This document shows positions 1 through 8,457 of a DNA stretch of 64,000 nt, in pieces; the first letter of the stretch is position 1; every line of letters starts with the position of its first letter. Source of the stretch: Massilia violaceinigra. Its GTDB lineage: Bacteria > Pseudomonadota > Gammaproteobacteria > Burkholderiales > Burkholderiaceae_D. The position numbers and the translations under genes are program-made. The stretch lies in the NCBI RefSeq assembly GCF_002752675.1, contig NZ_CP024608.1:62001-126000 (forward strand), given 5' to 3'. The notes beneath the pieces are model-generated. The model was not told where the DNA came from. It did no database searches and saw only the letters and a program-made list of their open reading frames with translations.

Positions 1-231
1 AAGGTAGTTCTTCGAGTTATAGAAAACCATGCCGATACCGATCATCATCGGAATCATCACCATGCCGCCGCTGACGCCGAATCCCGAGCCAAAGCCGAAC
101 AGACGCGTGCCGAATCCGAAATTGGAACTGACCACGATCCCGTTAAGCAGTAAATAGAAACCGCCGCACATCATAATCAGGCCGAGAAAAAACTGGCCCG
201 TGCCACCGCTGGTTCCACCTGCTCCGTTCAT
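1..231 (-). CDS. Small glycine-rich membrane protein, 3' end cut by window edge
   Basis: The first 77 codons of a leftward gene lie here and the stop is outside the window. The start ATG at 231 has GGAG seven bases upstream. The peptide begins MNGAGGTSGG, continues with a hydrophobic stretch (about residues 13-30, a probable membrane helix), then a Phe/Gly-rich segment and a second hydrophobic stretch rich in Met and Ile (about residues 55-75). I do not recognise the family. A small two-helix inner-membrane protein is the safest description. Confidence 0.55.
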   Translation of the reverse strand, partial: MNGAGGTSGGTGQFFLGLIMMCGGFYLLLNGIVVSSNFGFGTRLFGFGSGFGVSGGMVMIPMMIGIGMVFYNSKNYL

Positions 232-350
232 GTCCACATCTCCGCTATTCAAATAATGCCGACACTATAACAAAAAGTAATTCGGGTAAACATATCCGAT
301 CATGGGAGGGTTAAACAGGCAGTTGCCGCATGGCTTTTGTCTTTTCTTTG

Positions 351-1538
351 CTACACCAGTGCCGCTACCGGCTCGCTGACCACGACCTGGTTGCGGCCCT
401 GGTGCTTGGCCTGGTACAGCGCCTCGTCGGCCGCGCGCAGCAGGGCTGCGGCATCGTCGCCGGCGCAGGGCAGGCCGATCGCCACGCCGACGCTGACAGT
501 CAGCCTGCCGAGGTCGCTGTCGAGGTGCTCGATGTGGAGCGCCGCCACCGCGGCGGTGAGCACCTCGCCCATCGCCTGCAATTCGCCGGGAACCGGGTTA
601 TGCCAGATCACGGCGAATTCTTCGCCTCCGTAGCGGGCGGTCAAGTCGAGCGGGCGGCGCGCCAGGCCGGCGATCACGTCGGCCACGGCTTTCAAGGCCG
701 CGTCGCCGCGGGCGTGGCCATAGCGGTCGTTATAGCGCTTGAAATAATCGATATCGATCATCGCGATGGCCACCGCTTGCCGGTCGCGCAGGGCCTGGCG
801 CCAGACGCGCTCCAGGTGAATATTCAGGCTGCGCCGATTCGACAGTCCGGTCAGGCCGTCGAGCGCCGCCAGTTCGTGCAGCAGGGTGTCGACCAGAAAA
901 GTGGTGCGGATGCTGTGTTCGAGGAAGTACGCGCCGTACGCGCCCACGCCATTGGCCGCGCACATGAAGATAATCTGGTACAGGCGCGCCTGGGCATTGG
1001 TCTGCAGCGTGAATTCCATGACGACGAAAGCGAACAAGGTAACCATATTGGCAAGCAGCGCGCGGCGCCATTCCAGGCAGGCGATCAGGTACACGAACAG
1101 CGCCACCAGCAGGATGCCTTCGTACGGGATCTGGTAACCGACGTCGAGCGCGCTGCCGATCACCGCGACGGTGCTCACCCCCGTGACCAGGGCGGCGGTA
1201 AATACCGCTGTTCCGAGATACGGGCGCCACGCGGCCCGGTAGCTGGCCAACAGCACGATGATGAAGCTCGGGATAATCAGCGTCACCCGGATGCTGACCG
1301 TGCGTACCGATACATAGGCGGGCAGCGTGGCCAGATCGATCAGCACGAACATGATGAACAGGACAATACTCACATAGGCGGCCACGCGCACGCGCACCAA
1401 ATGCCCTTGTGTAAAAAACGCCTGGAACTGTTTTTCCAGGCCATCCTCGAAGCGCAGCCAGCGATATCCCTGCTCCAATGCGCGGCGATGCGGCGACATG
1501 CTGGCGTTATTCAGTAACTCAGGATCGATTTTCAGCAT
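351..1538 (-). CDS. Membrane-anchored GGDEF diguanylate cyclase
   Basis: Predicted to make cyclic di-GMP from two GTP at the inner membrane. The 395-residue product has about six hydrophobic helices between residues 50 and 205, followed by a GGDEF domain. The active-site motif is GGEEF at residues 304-308, and an inhibitory-site RxxD (R295-D298) sits exactly five residues before it, so product inhibition is likely. The DGLTGLSNRR hallmark starts near residue 227. No Shine-Dalgarno is clear; ATG 1538 is chosen because upstream codons are Pro-rich and uncharacteristic, and an alternative ATG lies at 1499. The open frame runs further back, antisense to the neighbouring dehydrogenase, which is an artefact of GC-rich coding. 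It converges with no gene and stands alone. Confidence 0.9.
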   Translation of the reverse strand: MLKIDPELLNNASMSPHRRALEQGYRWLRFEDGLEKQFQAFFTQGHLVRVRVAAYVSIVLFIMFVLIDLATLPAYVSVRTVSIRVTLIIPSFIIVLLASYRAAWRPYLGTAVFTAALVTGVSTVAVIGSALDVGYQIPYEGILLVALFVYLIACLEWRRALLANMVTLFAFVVMEFTLQTNAQARLYQIIFMCAANGVGAYGAYFLEHSIRTTFLVDTLLHELAALDGLTGLSNRRSLNIHLERVWRQALRDRQAVAIAMIDIDYFKRYNDRYGHARGDAALKAVADVIAGLARRPLDLTARYGGEEFAVIWHNPVPGELQAMGEVLTAAVAALHIEHLDSDLGRLTVSVGVAIGLPCAGDDAAALLRAADEALYQAKHQGRNQVVVSEPVAALV

Positions 1539-1757
1539 CGGCGGCGGAAGTGGAGTGGAAGCGGGCAAGCCCATGATACGCGCGCAAGCCCATGCACAGC
1601 GCGTTGATTGCACCGTTTCGTCACACGCGTGCGCACGACACGCAAACGGCCTGGGGGACCTGCTACACGGCCGCCGAGCACGAATGCGGGGATGCCACGC
1701 CGATAACGCCGTCCGGGCTATGATGGGTAATCTCAATCCCCGCGGGAACCGAACACC

Positions 1758-2759
1758 ATGAAAATTGCCATTTTCAGCACCCAGGCCTACGACCGGCGTT
1801 TTCTCGATGAGGCGCTCCAAGCCCATCCGGACAGTCGGCACATCGAACTGGTGTATCAGGAGGCGTCGCTGGCGCTGCACACCGTCGCGCTGGCCCAGGG
1901 GTGCGATGCGGTATGTGCCTTCGTCAACGACCGGCTCGATGCGCCGGTGCTCGAAGCATTGCACCAGGCCGGCGTGCGCGCGGTTCTGATGCGCTGTGCG
2001 GGATTCAATAACGTCGATATCGAGGCGGCGCAGCGGCTGGGATTTTTTGTCGCGCGTGTGCCCGCGTACTCGCCGGAAGCGGTGGCCGAGCATACGCTGG
2101 CGCTGATCCTGACGCTCAACCGCAACACGCACCGGGCGTACGCGCGGGTCCGCGAGGGAAACTTCGCGCTCGATGGCCTGCTGGGCAGCAATCTGCACGG
2201 GAAAACCGCAGGGATTGTCGGCACCGGCAAGATCGGGCTGGCGACGGCGCGCATTCTCAACGGCTTCGGCTGCAAGGTGCTTGGGTACGATCCCGCGCCG
2301 GCGCCGGAGTTCGCCGCGCTGGGGACGATGGTGGACCTGCCGACCTTGCTGGCGAAATCGGACATCGTGTCGCTGCACTGCCCATTGGTGGACGCCACGC
2401 GGCACATGATCAATCGCGACAGCCTGGCTGGAATGAAGCGCGGGGCGATGCTGGTCAATACCTCGCGCGGGGCGCTGATCGATACGCCGGCCGTGATCGC
2501 AGCGCTGAAATCGCGCCAGCTGGGGTTTCTGGCGATCGATGTGTATGAGCAGGAAGGCTCGCTGTTTTTTCACGACCGCTCGGGCGATATCATCGAGGAC
2601 GATGTGTTCCAGCGCTTGATGACGTTCCCGAACGTGCTGGTGACCGGGCACCAGGGATTCTTTACCGTGGAGGCAATGCGCGAAATTGCGGAGGTGACGT
2701 TCGGGAACATCGATTGTTTCGTAAGTGGAAAGCATTGCGCTAACGAGATACTCCCTTGA
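1758..2759 (+). CDS. ldhA: D-lactate dehydrogenase (2-hydroxyacid dehydrogenase family)
   Basis: NAD-dependent cytoplasmic enzyme predicted to interconvert pyruvate and D-lactate. The 333-residue length matches fermentative LdhA. The Rossmann motif GTGKIG is at residues 155-160; the catalytic set Arg237 (NTSRG), Glu264 (DVYEQE) and His298 (TGHQ) is complete, and the spacing from Glu to His is the same as in Escherichia coli LdhA. The segment DVYEQEGSLFFHDRS is typical of D-LDH rather than of phosphoglycerate or formate dehydrogenases. The gene is monocistronic, divergent from the GGDEF gene, and convergent with the type VI cargo operon. A related 2-hydroxyacid acceptor is possible. Confidence 0.9.
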   Translation: MKIAIFSTQAYDRRFLDEALQAHPDSRHIELVYQEASLALHTVALAQGCDAVCAFVNDRLDAPVLEALHQAGVRAVLMRCAGFNNVDIEAAQRLGFFVARVPAYSPEAVAEHTLALILTLNRNTHRAYARVREGNFALDGLLGSNLHGKTAGIVGTGKIGLATARILNGFGCKVLGYDPAPAPEFAALGTMVDLPTLLAKSDIVSLHCPLVDATRHMINRDSLAGMKRGAMLVNTSRGALIDTPAVIAALKSRQLGFLAIDVYEQEGSLFFHDRSGDIIEDDVFQRLMTFPNVLVTGHQGFFTVEAMREIAEVTFGNIDCFVSGKHCANEILP

Positions 2760-2806
2760 TGCTGCGAACGTCTGATTCTCATTGAACACACTAGCGTTAC
2801 CTGACG

Positions 2807-3439
2807 TTACCTCATGCGTTTCAAGCGCACGCCCAAAATGCCAAAGTTAGAACCGTTTTTTGATTTTCCATCAATATATATCGGAAATATCAGGTCGCCG
2901 TTTCGCGCAACCCAAGCATCGATGTTATGCGTCTTGCTGAGATCGACGAGACGATACTCAACCGGCGTGACATCCGGCCAACTTCTCGTTTCATAACGAT
3001 CAATCCCCTTCCATTTTACGATATCAACAATCATGAAACTGACCGTGTAATTTATTGGTCGATCCGTACATAAGTGTTCCCAATAGTCTTTACAAAAATT
3101 TTTTTCAAACGGCATGAGAAAAGACATTTCTATTACTTCCCCAATCGGCCCGTCAAAATCCATTTTTTCAAAATTGTAATTCCCCGGCATTAGCGATAGA
3201 CCAGCCGATTCCATGCGAATTTTCTGACCTATCGGAAAAGCGCCGGCGTGCGCTATCAATTGCTTTTCAATATTCTGCGGCACTTCTTTAAATTCATGGA
3301 AATCATAAGAATCAACACGCCATGTACCCGCAAACTGAAGGGCAGGATTCTCAAATTTTCTCACGGCAGCCCTCGCATTCTGGAACTCAAGTAGATAAGT
3401 TAAAATTACAAGCAACAGAAGTTTAACGATATATTTCAC
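2807..3439 (-). CDS. Exported hypothetical protein, probable immunity to the adjacent lysozyme-like toxin
   Basis: A 210-residue protein of no recognised family. It starts with GTG at 3439, five bases after the toxin stop, with AAAGAG upstream. Residues 1-24 form a signal peptide ending in NARA, so the mature protein should be periplasmic, which is where a peptidoglycan hydrolase would act. The mature part is mixed beta-rich with single Cys residues near 118 and 126. Base composition is AT-rich like the toxin and unlike the flanks, suggesting co-transfer. Being the last gene of a VgrG-PAAR-DUF4123-toxin series, an immunity role is inferred from position and export signal only. Confidence 0.6.
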   Translation of the reverse strand: MKYIVKLLLLVILTYLLEFQNARAAVRKFENPALQFAGTWRVDSYDFHEFKEVPQNIEKQLIAHAGAFPIGQKIRMESAGLSLMPGNYNFEKMDFDGPIGEVIEMSFLMPFEKNFCKDYWEHLCTDRPINYTVSFMIVDIVKWKGIDRYETRSWPDVTPVEYRLVDLSKTHNIDAWVARNGDLIFPIYIDGKSKNGSNFGILGVRLKRMR

Positions 3440-3444
3440 GATTT

Positions 3445-4473
3445 TTACTCTTTATTTTTTTCTGCTGGCATGGATTTATAAAGATATTCACGTTCGCGTA
3501 TAGACGGAATCAGACTCCTTTTCCCTTGCCAAATAGCGTTTAACAAGTCATTCGTCGGCGTCCCGTATTGATATGTATGTGATAGCAGAGCGGTCTGCTG
3601 CTCGACAGTCAAATCCACGAAATCCGTATGTTTAGTATTTTTAATTCTGTATTGATATAGCGATATGGTTTTTTCCAACGCTTCGTCCTGCGATATTTTG
3701 TCTAAAAAATTCGTCTGCCGCTCGTTCAGAATCAACGGATTTTTGCGCAAAAATCTGCAGGCGTCACCACCGATAAGTTGGAAATAAGGTATGATTTTTT
3801 CATGCAGAGCTGATAACTCCTCATCTGTAATCTGATGTGCTCCTCCATTCCCTTTTTTCATCATTCGCAGAAACGCGTCTGGTGAAAACTGCCCTAAATC
3901 CACTCCGACTCCAACTGTTGTACCAGATTTATTGTCAGGCCTTCCGCCGTACCCTCCAGCGAGTCGAGGTACATCCGGCTCACGTATGCCCGGATAAAAT
4001 CGAATAACTGGTTTATCATTTTCCACATAAGCCCACCATGGTATATAAGCGGCAGTGTGTTCCCCACCTTCGAGTTCCACTAACTTAGAAAAATCAATTT
4101 TAGTGCCATGCCGCTTGTTTATTTCATCTCCTATGGATTTTGGAAATTTAATTTTTTTAGCGTTCGTAACTTCAACGCATCCAGGATGACGGACGCGGCA
4201 TGTTGCGTCGGGGATTCCTTGTAAGTGCACTATTTTTTGTTCAATATTTCTTACTTTTTCCTTGTAATTCTGTTCTTTTTTACTTAATATTTTTTTCTCT
4301 TTATTTAGCCGTTGTATTTCTCTTTTTGCAATTTCTTCGCTAGCTTTACATTCTTCCGATAGAGCAATCAAATCACGCTCTTTCTGCAGCTCCTCCTTAT
4401 CATAGTCAGGTAAATTTTCTTCCACCAGAGACACGCGCTTTGAAAGCGAGGAGGATTGTTTTTTCTTGCTCAT
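3445..4473 (-). CDS. Type VI secretion cargo effector with pesticin-like muramidase domain
   Basis: Predicted to cleave peptidoglycan glycan strands after delivery into a rival periplasm. The 342-residue protein has a charged helical N-terminal part (about 15-85, probable coiled coil) and a C-terminal domain resembling pesticin and T4-type lysozymes: Glu135 in LEGG, then SGTTVGVGVDLGQ with Thr186 and Asp192. The six-residue Thr-to-Asp spacing matches pesticin (T201, D207), but the Glu-Thr distance of 51 residues is longer, implying an inserted loop of about 28 residues. ATG 4473 is preferred over an upstream in-frame ATG at 4503 because it has AGAGG and lies one base after the preceding stop. 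There is no signal peptide. The gene is AT-rich. Confidence 0.72.
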   Translation of the reverse strand: MSKKKQSSSLSKRVSLVEENLPDYDKEELQKERDLIALSEECKASEEIAKREIQRLNKEKKILSKKEQNYKEKVRNIEQKIVHLQGIPDATCRVRHPGCVEVTNAKKIKFPKSIGDEINKRHGTKIDFSKLVELEGGEHTAAYIPWWAYVENDKPVIRFYPGIREPDVPRLAGGYGGRPDNKSGTTVGVGVDLGQFSPDAFLRMMKKGNGGAHQITDEELSALHEKIIPYFQLIGGDACRFLRKNPLILNERQTNFLDKISQDEALEKTISLYQYRIKNTKHTDFVDLTVEQQTALLSHTYQYGTPTNDLLNAIWQGKRSLIPSIREREYLYKSMPAEKNKE

Positions 4474-4474
4474 C

Positions 4475-4828
4475 TTATGCGACCTCTTCCAGGTAGATTT
4501 CAATCCAATTTTGGGCGTAATCTACGTTCGCAGCATTCGCGTGCATGAGAAAGTATTTCATCATCCCGATAATATCTTTCCTAGAACACATCAGCAAGTT
4601 AGCGCGCAAGACATCAAACCCCAAGATAGAAATTGACCCAACATCGCTCACCTTGTGGGCTTGGCACAAGAAATAAACTTCCCGCAAATCCGATACCACA
4701 GCGGCTGCTGAATAATCCGTTGCGTGCGGATGGTCACTTGTGTACCACGCCTCGGCCATCAATTTTGTCCATGCCCGGCAATCCCTGCGCATGGCCTTTT
4801 TTTCCTGATCCGCTGTGAACTTGATCAT
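4475..4828 (-). CDS. Unknown 117-residue protein between T6SS adaptor and effector
   Basis: No family recognised. The product is mostly alpha-helical by inspection, with MIKFTADQEKK at the N-terminus, a conserved-looking WTKLMAEAWYTSDH segment and an acidic tail EIYLEEVA; no signal peptide or membrane helix. The start ATG at 4828 has GAAGAGG upstream, the same ribosome-binding sequence as the toxin gene, and its stop is one base before the toxin start, so the two are probably translationally coupled. Position between the DUF4123 adaptor and the cargo suggests a loading partner, stabilising chaperone or cytoplasmic antitoxin; these cannot be separated from sequence. Confidence 0.65.
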   Translation of the reverse strand: MIKFTADQEKKAMRRDCRAWTKLMAEAWYTSDHPHATDYSAAAVVSDLREVYFLCQAHKVSDVGSISILGFDVLRANLLMCSRKDIIGMMKYFLMHANAANVDYAQNWIEIYLEEVA

Positions 4829-4842
4829 GCCCGACCTCTTCT

Positions 4843-5415
4843 CTATTGATGAGCCGCGATATCGCGCACAGCGAACTGCATCGCGTCGGGATCGAAGATA
4901 CGGCTGATCAGCTTCATCCTTTTTCCGGCCAGCGCAATAATCTTCCCGCTCCCGGCGTCTTCGAAATAAATCGTTCGACACGTACTTCCAAAAAATTCAC
5001 TCAACTGATCGTTGCTCGCAAGTCGGACAAAGCGCGCGAATGCCCGCGCGTCGTAGTAACGGAAATAGCAAACCTCTCCCTCGCTATTGCGGACATAACT
5101 GTTTTTCTTGAGCTGAACCTTGAGCGCCTCGCACCCCGCCTCGGACTCGACGAGCATGGTCACGCCACGGTGCCACACTTGGTCAGTAAAGCCTGCCACG
5201 TCCGCCTGAAACTGCTCGCACGGGATCAGATATGGCGCCACATTACGCAGTGTGATTGCCTTCGTGCCGCTGTACAGACACTCGTGCGTCAGCCCATCCC
5301 GCTGCAAATCGGCCAGCAAACTGTTGTCCGCTGCTGCGTCGTACAAGGCATATAGCGTGCCGCTGCGCTCGCTGAGCAGCCGGTGAAGCGCATTACAGGT
5401 CGCATCGTTCGCCAT
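4843..5415 (-). CDS. DUF4123 type VI effector adaptor/chaperone (Tap/TEC type)
   Basis: DUF4123 proteins load cargo toxins onto a cognate VgrG or PAAR tip in the cytoplasm. The 190-residue product shows the family features: LYALYDAAAD near residue 21, a VAPYLIPCEQF segment near 60, and C-terminal GEVCYFRYYDARAFARFVRL around 113-132, corresponding to the usual FRFYDPRVL motif. It begins one base after the PAAR stop with GGGGAG upstream, so it is co-transcribed with the tip genes. The pairing with the downstream toxin is inferred from order. Confidence 0.85.
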   Translation of the reverse strand: MANDATCNALHRLLSERSGTLYALYDAAADNSLLADLQRDGLTHECLYSGTKAITLRNVAPYLIPCEQFQADVAGFTDQVWHRGVTMLVESEAGCEALKVQLKKNSYVRNSEGEVCYFRYYDARAFARFVRLASNDQLSEFFGSTCRTIYFEDAGSGKIIALAGKRMKLISRIFDPDAMQFAVRDIAAHQ

Positions 5416-5416
5416 C

Positions 5417-5752
5417 TCAACTCCCCGGTTGGACCGTCATCGCGCCCGCTGCGGCGGCTTCGATAAGGCAGGTCTCGTCCTTATCCTTCCCGAACAACAC
5501 CGTCATGCAGCCGCCGATGACGATGCCATGGCAACTGACCCTGTCGCTCATGCACGCCGCCGGTTTGCCGTTGATAAGAACTGTTTTCTCGCCCTCGACA
5601 ATCGTATCCCTCGCTCCGTTGTGCTGGACCTTGTCGCCAATGCGCGCCGCAGGCAGGTTCCCAACAAGGACATCGGCGCTGCCCTCCAGAATGGCGCCAC
5701 TTCCGCGCGGATGCGCGACGTCATCCGTTTGCCTTGCTGATGGCTTTCCCAT
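5417..5752 (-). CDS. PAAR-domain spike tip protein
   Basis: Sharpens the VgrG spike of the type VI secretion system. The 111-residue protein has the repeating PAAR signature: HPRGSGAILEGSADVLVGNLPAARIGDKV, then VLINGKPAACMSDRVSCHG and a final IGGCMTVLFG. It has no toxin extension, so it is a stand-alone tip carrying cargo through the adaptor. ATG 5752 is chosen because GGAGG lies 9 bases upstream; the frame stays open further upstream only because it is antisense-free coding of vgrG in another frame. It starts 29 bases after the vgrG stop. Confidence 0.88.
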   Translation of the reverse strand: MGKPSARQTDDVAHPRGSGAILEGSADVLVGNLPAARIGDKVQHNGARDTIVEGEKTVLINGKPAACMSDRVSCHGIVIGGCMTVLFGKDKDETCLIEAAAAGAMTVQPGS

Positions 5753-5781
5753 TGCTGACGCCTCCGTGAATCGAAACAGGT

Positions 5782-8457
5782 TTAAATACCGCCGGCACCC
5801 TTGCCGCTGCCCTTGATGACAGCCGCCGCGCCGCTGGCCACCGAGCCAACCACATTCACAATGGCGCCAACGTCGCCGTTCTTCACCGCTTTCGCCGTCT
5901 GGGCAAGATTCTTGAGTTCCTTGAATACGGCCAACGGACTCATTTCCCCGCTCATCAACTTTTCCAGACCGGTATCGATGCCGCCCGTACACGGGCCACC
6001 GCAATCGACCAGCGAAGATCCAGTCGCCGCTGTCGTGTCGGGAGGCGTTTCCTTCTTCGCCCCGGGCGCGGCTGGCGGAGCTTTGGCAGCGCCGCAATTG
6101 AGCTGCACCAAGCCGCCGTCGGCGTTGATCTGCGCGCTGCCCTGCAAATGAATCTGGGTGCCTTGCAAAAAGATGCTGCCATCGCTGCGCAAGACAATCT
6201 TGGCCGCTCCGCACACCAGTTCCAGATGCTCGCCGACCGAAGTGATGTGGCTTTGTCCAATGGTTCTGGTTTCCATTTTGCCGATGCTGACTTCCTGCGT
6301 TTCGCCCACCGTCACCTTGCGCGATTTGCCCACCGTCAGCAGGTCGGCCACGCCCACGGCGGTATTACGGACCATCCCCACGATCAGCGAGTACGCAATG
6401 CCGATATTGGTCATGCGCGCCAGGCCGATATTCTCCAGATTGGCCATGCCGATATTTTCCTTCTTCAGGCGGCCCACCTTGATCGACCAGTTCTTGCCGA
6501 TTTTGTCGGACTCATTATTGTGAACATCCTTGTCGCGGTTGCTCCCGATCGTGATGCGTTCGTTCTGCCCCACCGTCTCGGTGCGGTTCTGGCCAATGTG
6601 GATCGTTTCGTTCTTGCCCACGTCCTCATCGCGATGGTTGCCGATGCTGATCGCTTCGTTATGGTCGACCCGCTCGCTGCGGTTGTTATGAACGGTAATG
6701 GTTTCATCATGGTCAACCGTTTCGGTACGGTCGTGATGGACCGTAATGGTTTCATCGCGGTTGACGGTCTCGGTGCGGTCACGCTTGATATGACTGGTCT
6801 CGTCGCGATCGATGGTCTTGCGCCGGTCATTGCCGACCCATTTATCTTCATCGTGCTCGACTTCCGTCAGCTGGTCCTTTTCTGCATGTAGCCAAAGCTG
6901 CTCCGCGCCTTTCTTGTCCTCGAAACGCAGCGCATTGGCATTGTCGTATCTGCCGCCCGGGGTGGAACGCGTGAGGATGCCGGACTGGGTTTTGTTATCC
7001 GGCAGTGTCCAGGGCGGCATGGTATTCACATTCGGAACCATGCCGGTGATGATCGGACGATCCGGATTGCCATCCATGAACTGCACCAGCACTTCGGTTC
7101 CGACGCGGGGAATGGTGGTCATACCAAAATTGGCGCCCGCCCAGGGCGTTGCAACGCGCAGCCATGTGGAGCTTTTCTCGTCGTTGATTCCCGCGCGGTC
7201 CCAGTGGAATTGCACGCGTACGCGCCCGTATTCGTCGGTGTGAATCTCTTCACCGGCGGGACCGACAACCGTGGCGGTCTGGATGCCGTGAATGCGCGTG
7301 TCGCTGCTGTTATGCCCGCGCGGAGGCCGCCAGGTAATGATTTTGCGGATCGCCTTGAGCCGATTTTCATAATGCGATGGCGTGGCGGCCTTGCAGTGGT
7401 AATTATTGCTCGCACTGTGATGGACTTCGGTAATCAGGAATTCGCGCGCCTGCGCGTCATCGCCCAAGGTGGCGGCATCAAAATGTCCCGATAGGCGGAA
7501 CCAGCGGCCCGGCATGGCGTGGCGGTTATTGCCACTGCCATCGAACTGCTTTCCGCCCGCTTCAAGCGCCTCGATCTGGCGCTGCGCTACCTCGCGCGCG
7601 TTGCCGCTGTCCTTGAAGCCGTAGGCTCCTGCGTATTCGTACGACTCGATATCGAGCACGTCGCCCTGCTGCTGCACCGTTGGCAGCGATGTTGTCGCCG
7701 GCCGGCCGGTCTTGAAATCATAGGACGCCAGTGCCAGCGTCCCCTGGGTGATCTGGCGGCCCGGCGACCATTCGCAGATGCCATCTTCTTCGGCCGATCC
7801 ACCATGCCGCTGAAATGGCACCTCGGGATCGCCATCAATCGCCGGCGCGCTGGTCGAATCATCCGAGAGCACCAGTTTGTGGCCATGCTCCGTATGTTCG
7901 AACCAATAATGTATGCCCGCCGTTGCCCAGCGCCGCTCCAGGTAATTGCTGTCGGTTTCGCCGAACTGGCAGGCGTCAGTCATGATTGTATCGGCACCGC
8001 TCACGCGCCAGTCCCAGTCGGCCACGTTACCGTAGTCGCCGAAAATGCTGGCGGTCTGCTGGTAAAGCGTGGTGTTGTGAAACAGGTAGTTATCCTTGCG
8101 CATGTCCAGATAGTTGTACCAGGGCCCCATCCGCGCCTCGTAATACGACACGCCTCCATCGACCGTCTTGAGACTGAAACCGAAAACCCGGCCGGTGAAA
8201 TAGCGCATGCTGCCGTCCTTGCGCACAAGCTGCACGCACAGCATCTTCCCCTGAAGGCTTTTGAGCGGGATATTCGGCTCGTCCGATAGCAGCTCGACGA
8301 TGTATTCAAACGGCTTGGACAACGCCTCGAATGCGTCGAGCGAGTTGACCAGCAATTGCGTGGCCGGACCATCGTTGTGCGGAAACGACAGGCGCAGGAT
8401 GCGGTCGTGCTGGCGATCGCTGATCAGGTCGCGCAGGCTGTGCGGCGCTTCGCTCAT
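5782..8457 (-). CDS. vgrG: Type VI secretion spike protein VgrG with long beta-helix and C-terminal tail
   Basis: Forms the trimeric puncturing spike of the T6SS. The 891-residue protein has the gp27-like base (residues 15-380), a gp5 OB-fold with GPAGEEIHTDEYGRVRVQFHWDR near 395-420, then a repeated segment (about 520-680) of short alternating units such as DRTETV and DETITV that predicts a triple-stranded beta-helix, a DUF2345-like region (about 690-760) and a 75-residue Gly/Ala-rich tail without a known enzyme domain. GGAAGG precedes ATG 8457. No other T6SS structural gene is in the window, so this is an auxiliary vgrG island that must use a main locus elsewhere. Confidence 0.95.
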   Translation of the reverse strand: MSEAPHSLRDLISDRQHDRILRLSFPHNDGPATQLLVNSLDAFEALSKPFEYIVELLSDEPNIPLKSLQGKMLCVQLVRKDGSMRYFTGRVFGFSLKTVDGGVSYYEARMGPWYNYLDMRKDNYLFHNTTLYQQTASIFGDYGNVADWDWRVSGADTIMTDACQFGETDSNYLERRWATAGIHYWFEHTEHGHKLVLSDDSTSAPAIDGDPEVPFQRHGGSAEEDGICEWSPGRQITQGTLALASYDFKTGRPATTSLPTVQQQGDVLDIESYEYAGAYGFKDSGNAREVAQRQIEALEAGGKQFDGSGNNRHAMPGRWFRLSGHFDAATLGDDAQAREFLITEVHHSASNNYHCKAATPSHYENRLKAIRKIITWRPPRGHNSSDTRIHGIQTATVVGPAGEEIHTDEYGRVRVQFHWDRAGINDEKSSTWLRVATPWAGANFGMTTIPRVGTEVLVQFMDGNPDRPIITGMVPNVNTMPPWTLPDNKTQSGILTRSTPGGRYDNANALRFEDKKGAEQLWLHAEKDQLTEVEHDEDKWVGNDRRKTIDRDETSHIKRDRTETVNRDETITVHHDRTETVDHDETITVHNNRSERVDHNEAISIGNHRDEDVGKNETIHIGQNRTETVGQNERITIGSNRDKDVHNNESDKIGKNWSIKVGRLKKENIGMANLENIGLARMTNIGIAYSLIVGMVRNTAVGVADLLTVGKSRKVTVGETQEVSIGKMETRTIGQSHITSVGEHLELVCGAAKIVLRSDGSIFLQGTQIHLQGSAQINADGGLVQLNCGAAKAPPAAPGAKKETPPDTTAATGSSLVDCGGPCTGGIDTGLEKLMSGEMSPLAVFKELKNLAQTAKAVKNGDVGAIVNVVGSVASGAAAVIKGSGKGAGGI

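Noticed and set aside
351..2789. An 812-codon leftward open frame joining the GGDEF gene to upstream sequence
   Set aside because: Codons upstream of 1538 are antisense to the well-supported D-lactate dehydrogenase and have Arg/His-rich shadow composition; only the C-terminal 395 residues form a known protein.
6148..6891. Rightward open frame with regular repeats inside vgrG
   Set aside because: The repeats are those of the VgrG beta-helix read backward; there is no ribosome-binding site or family match.
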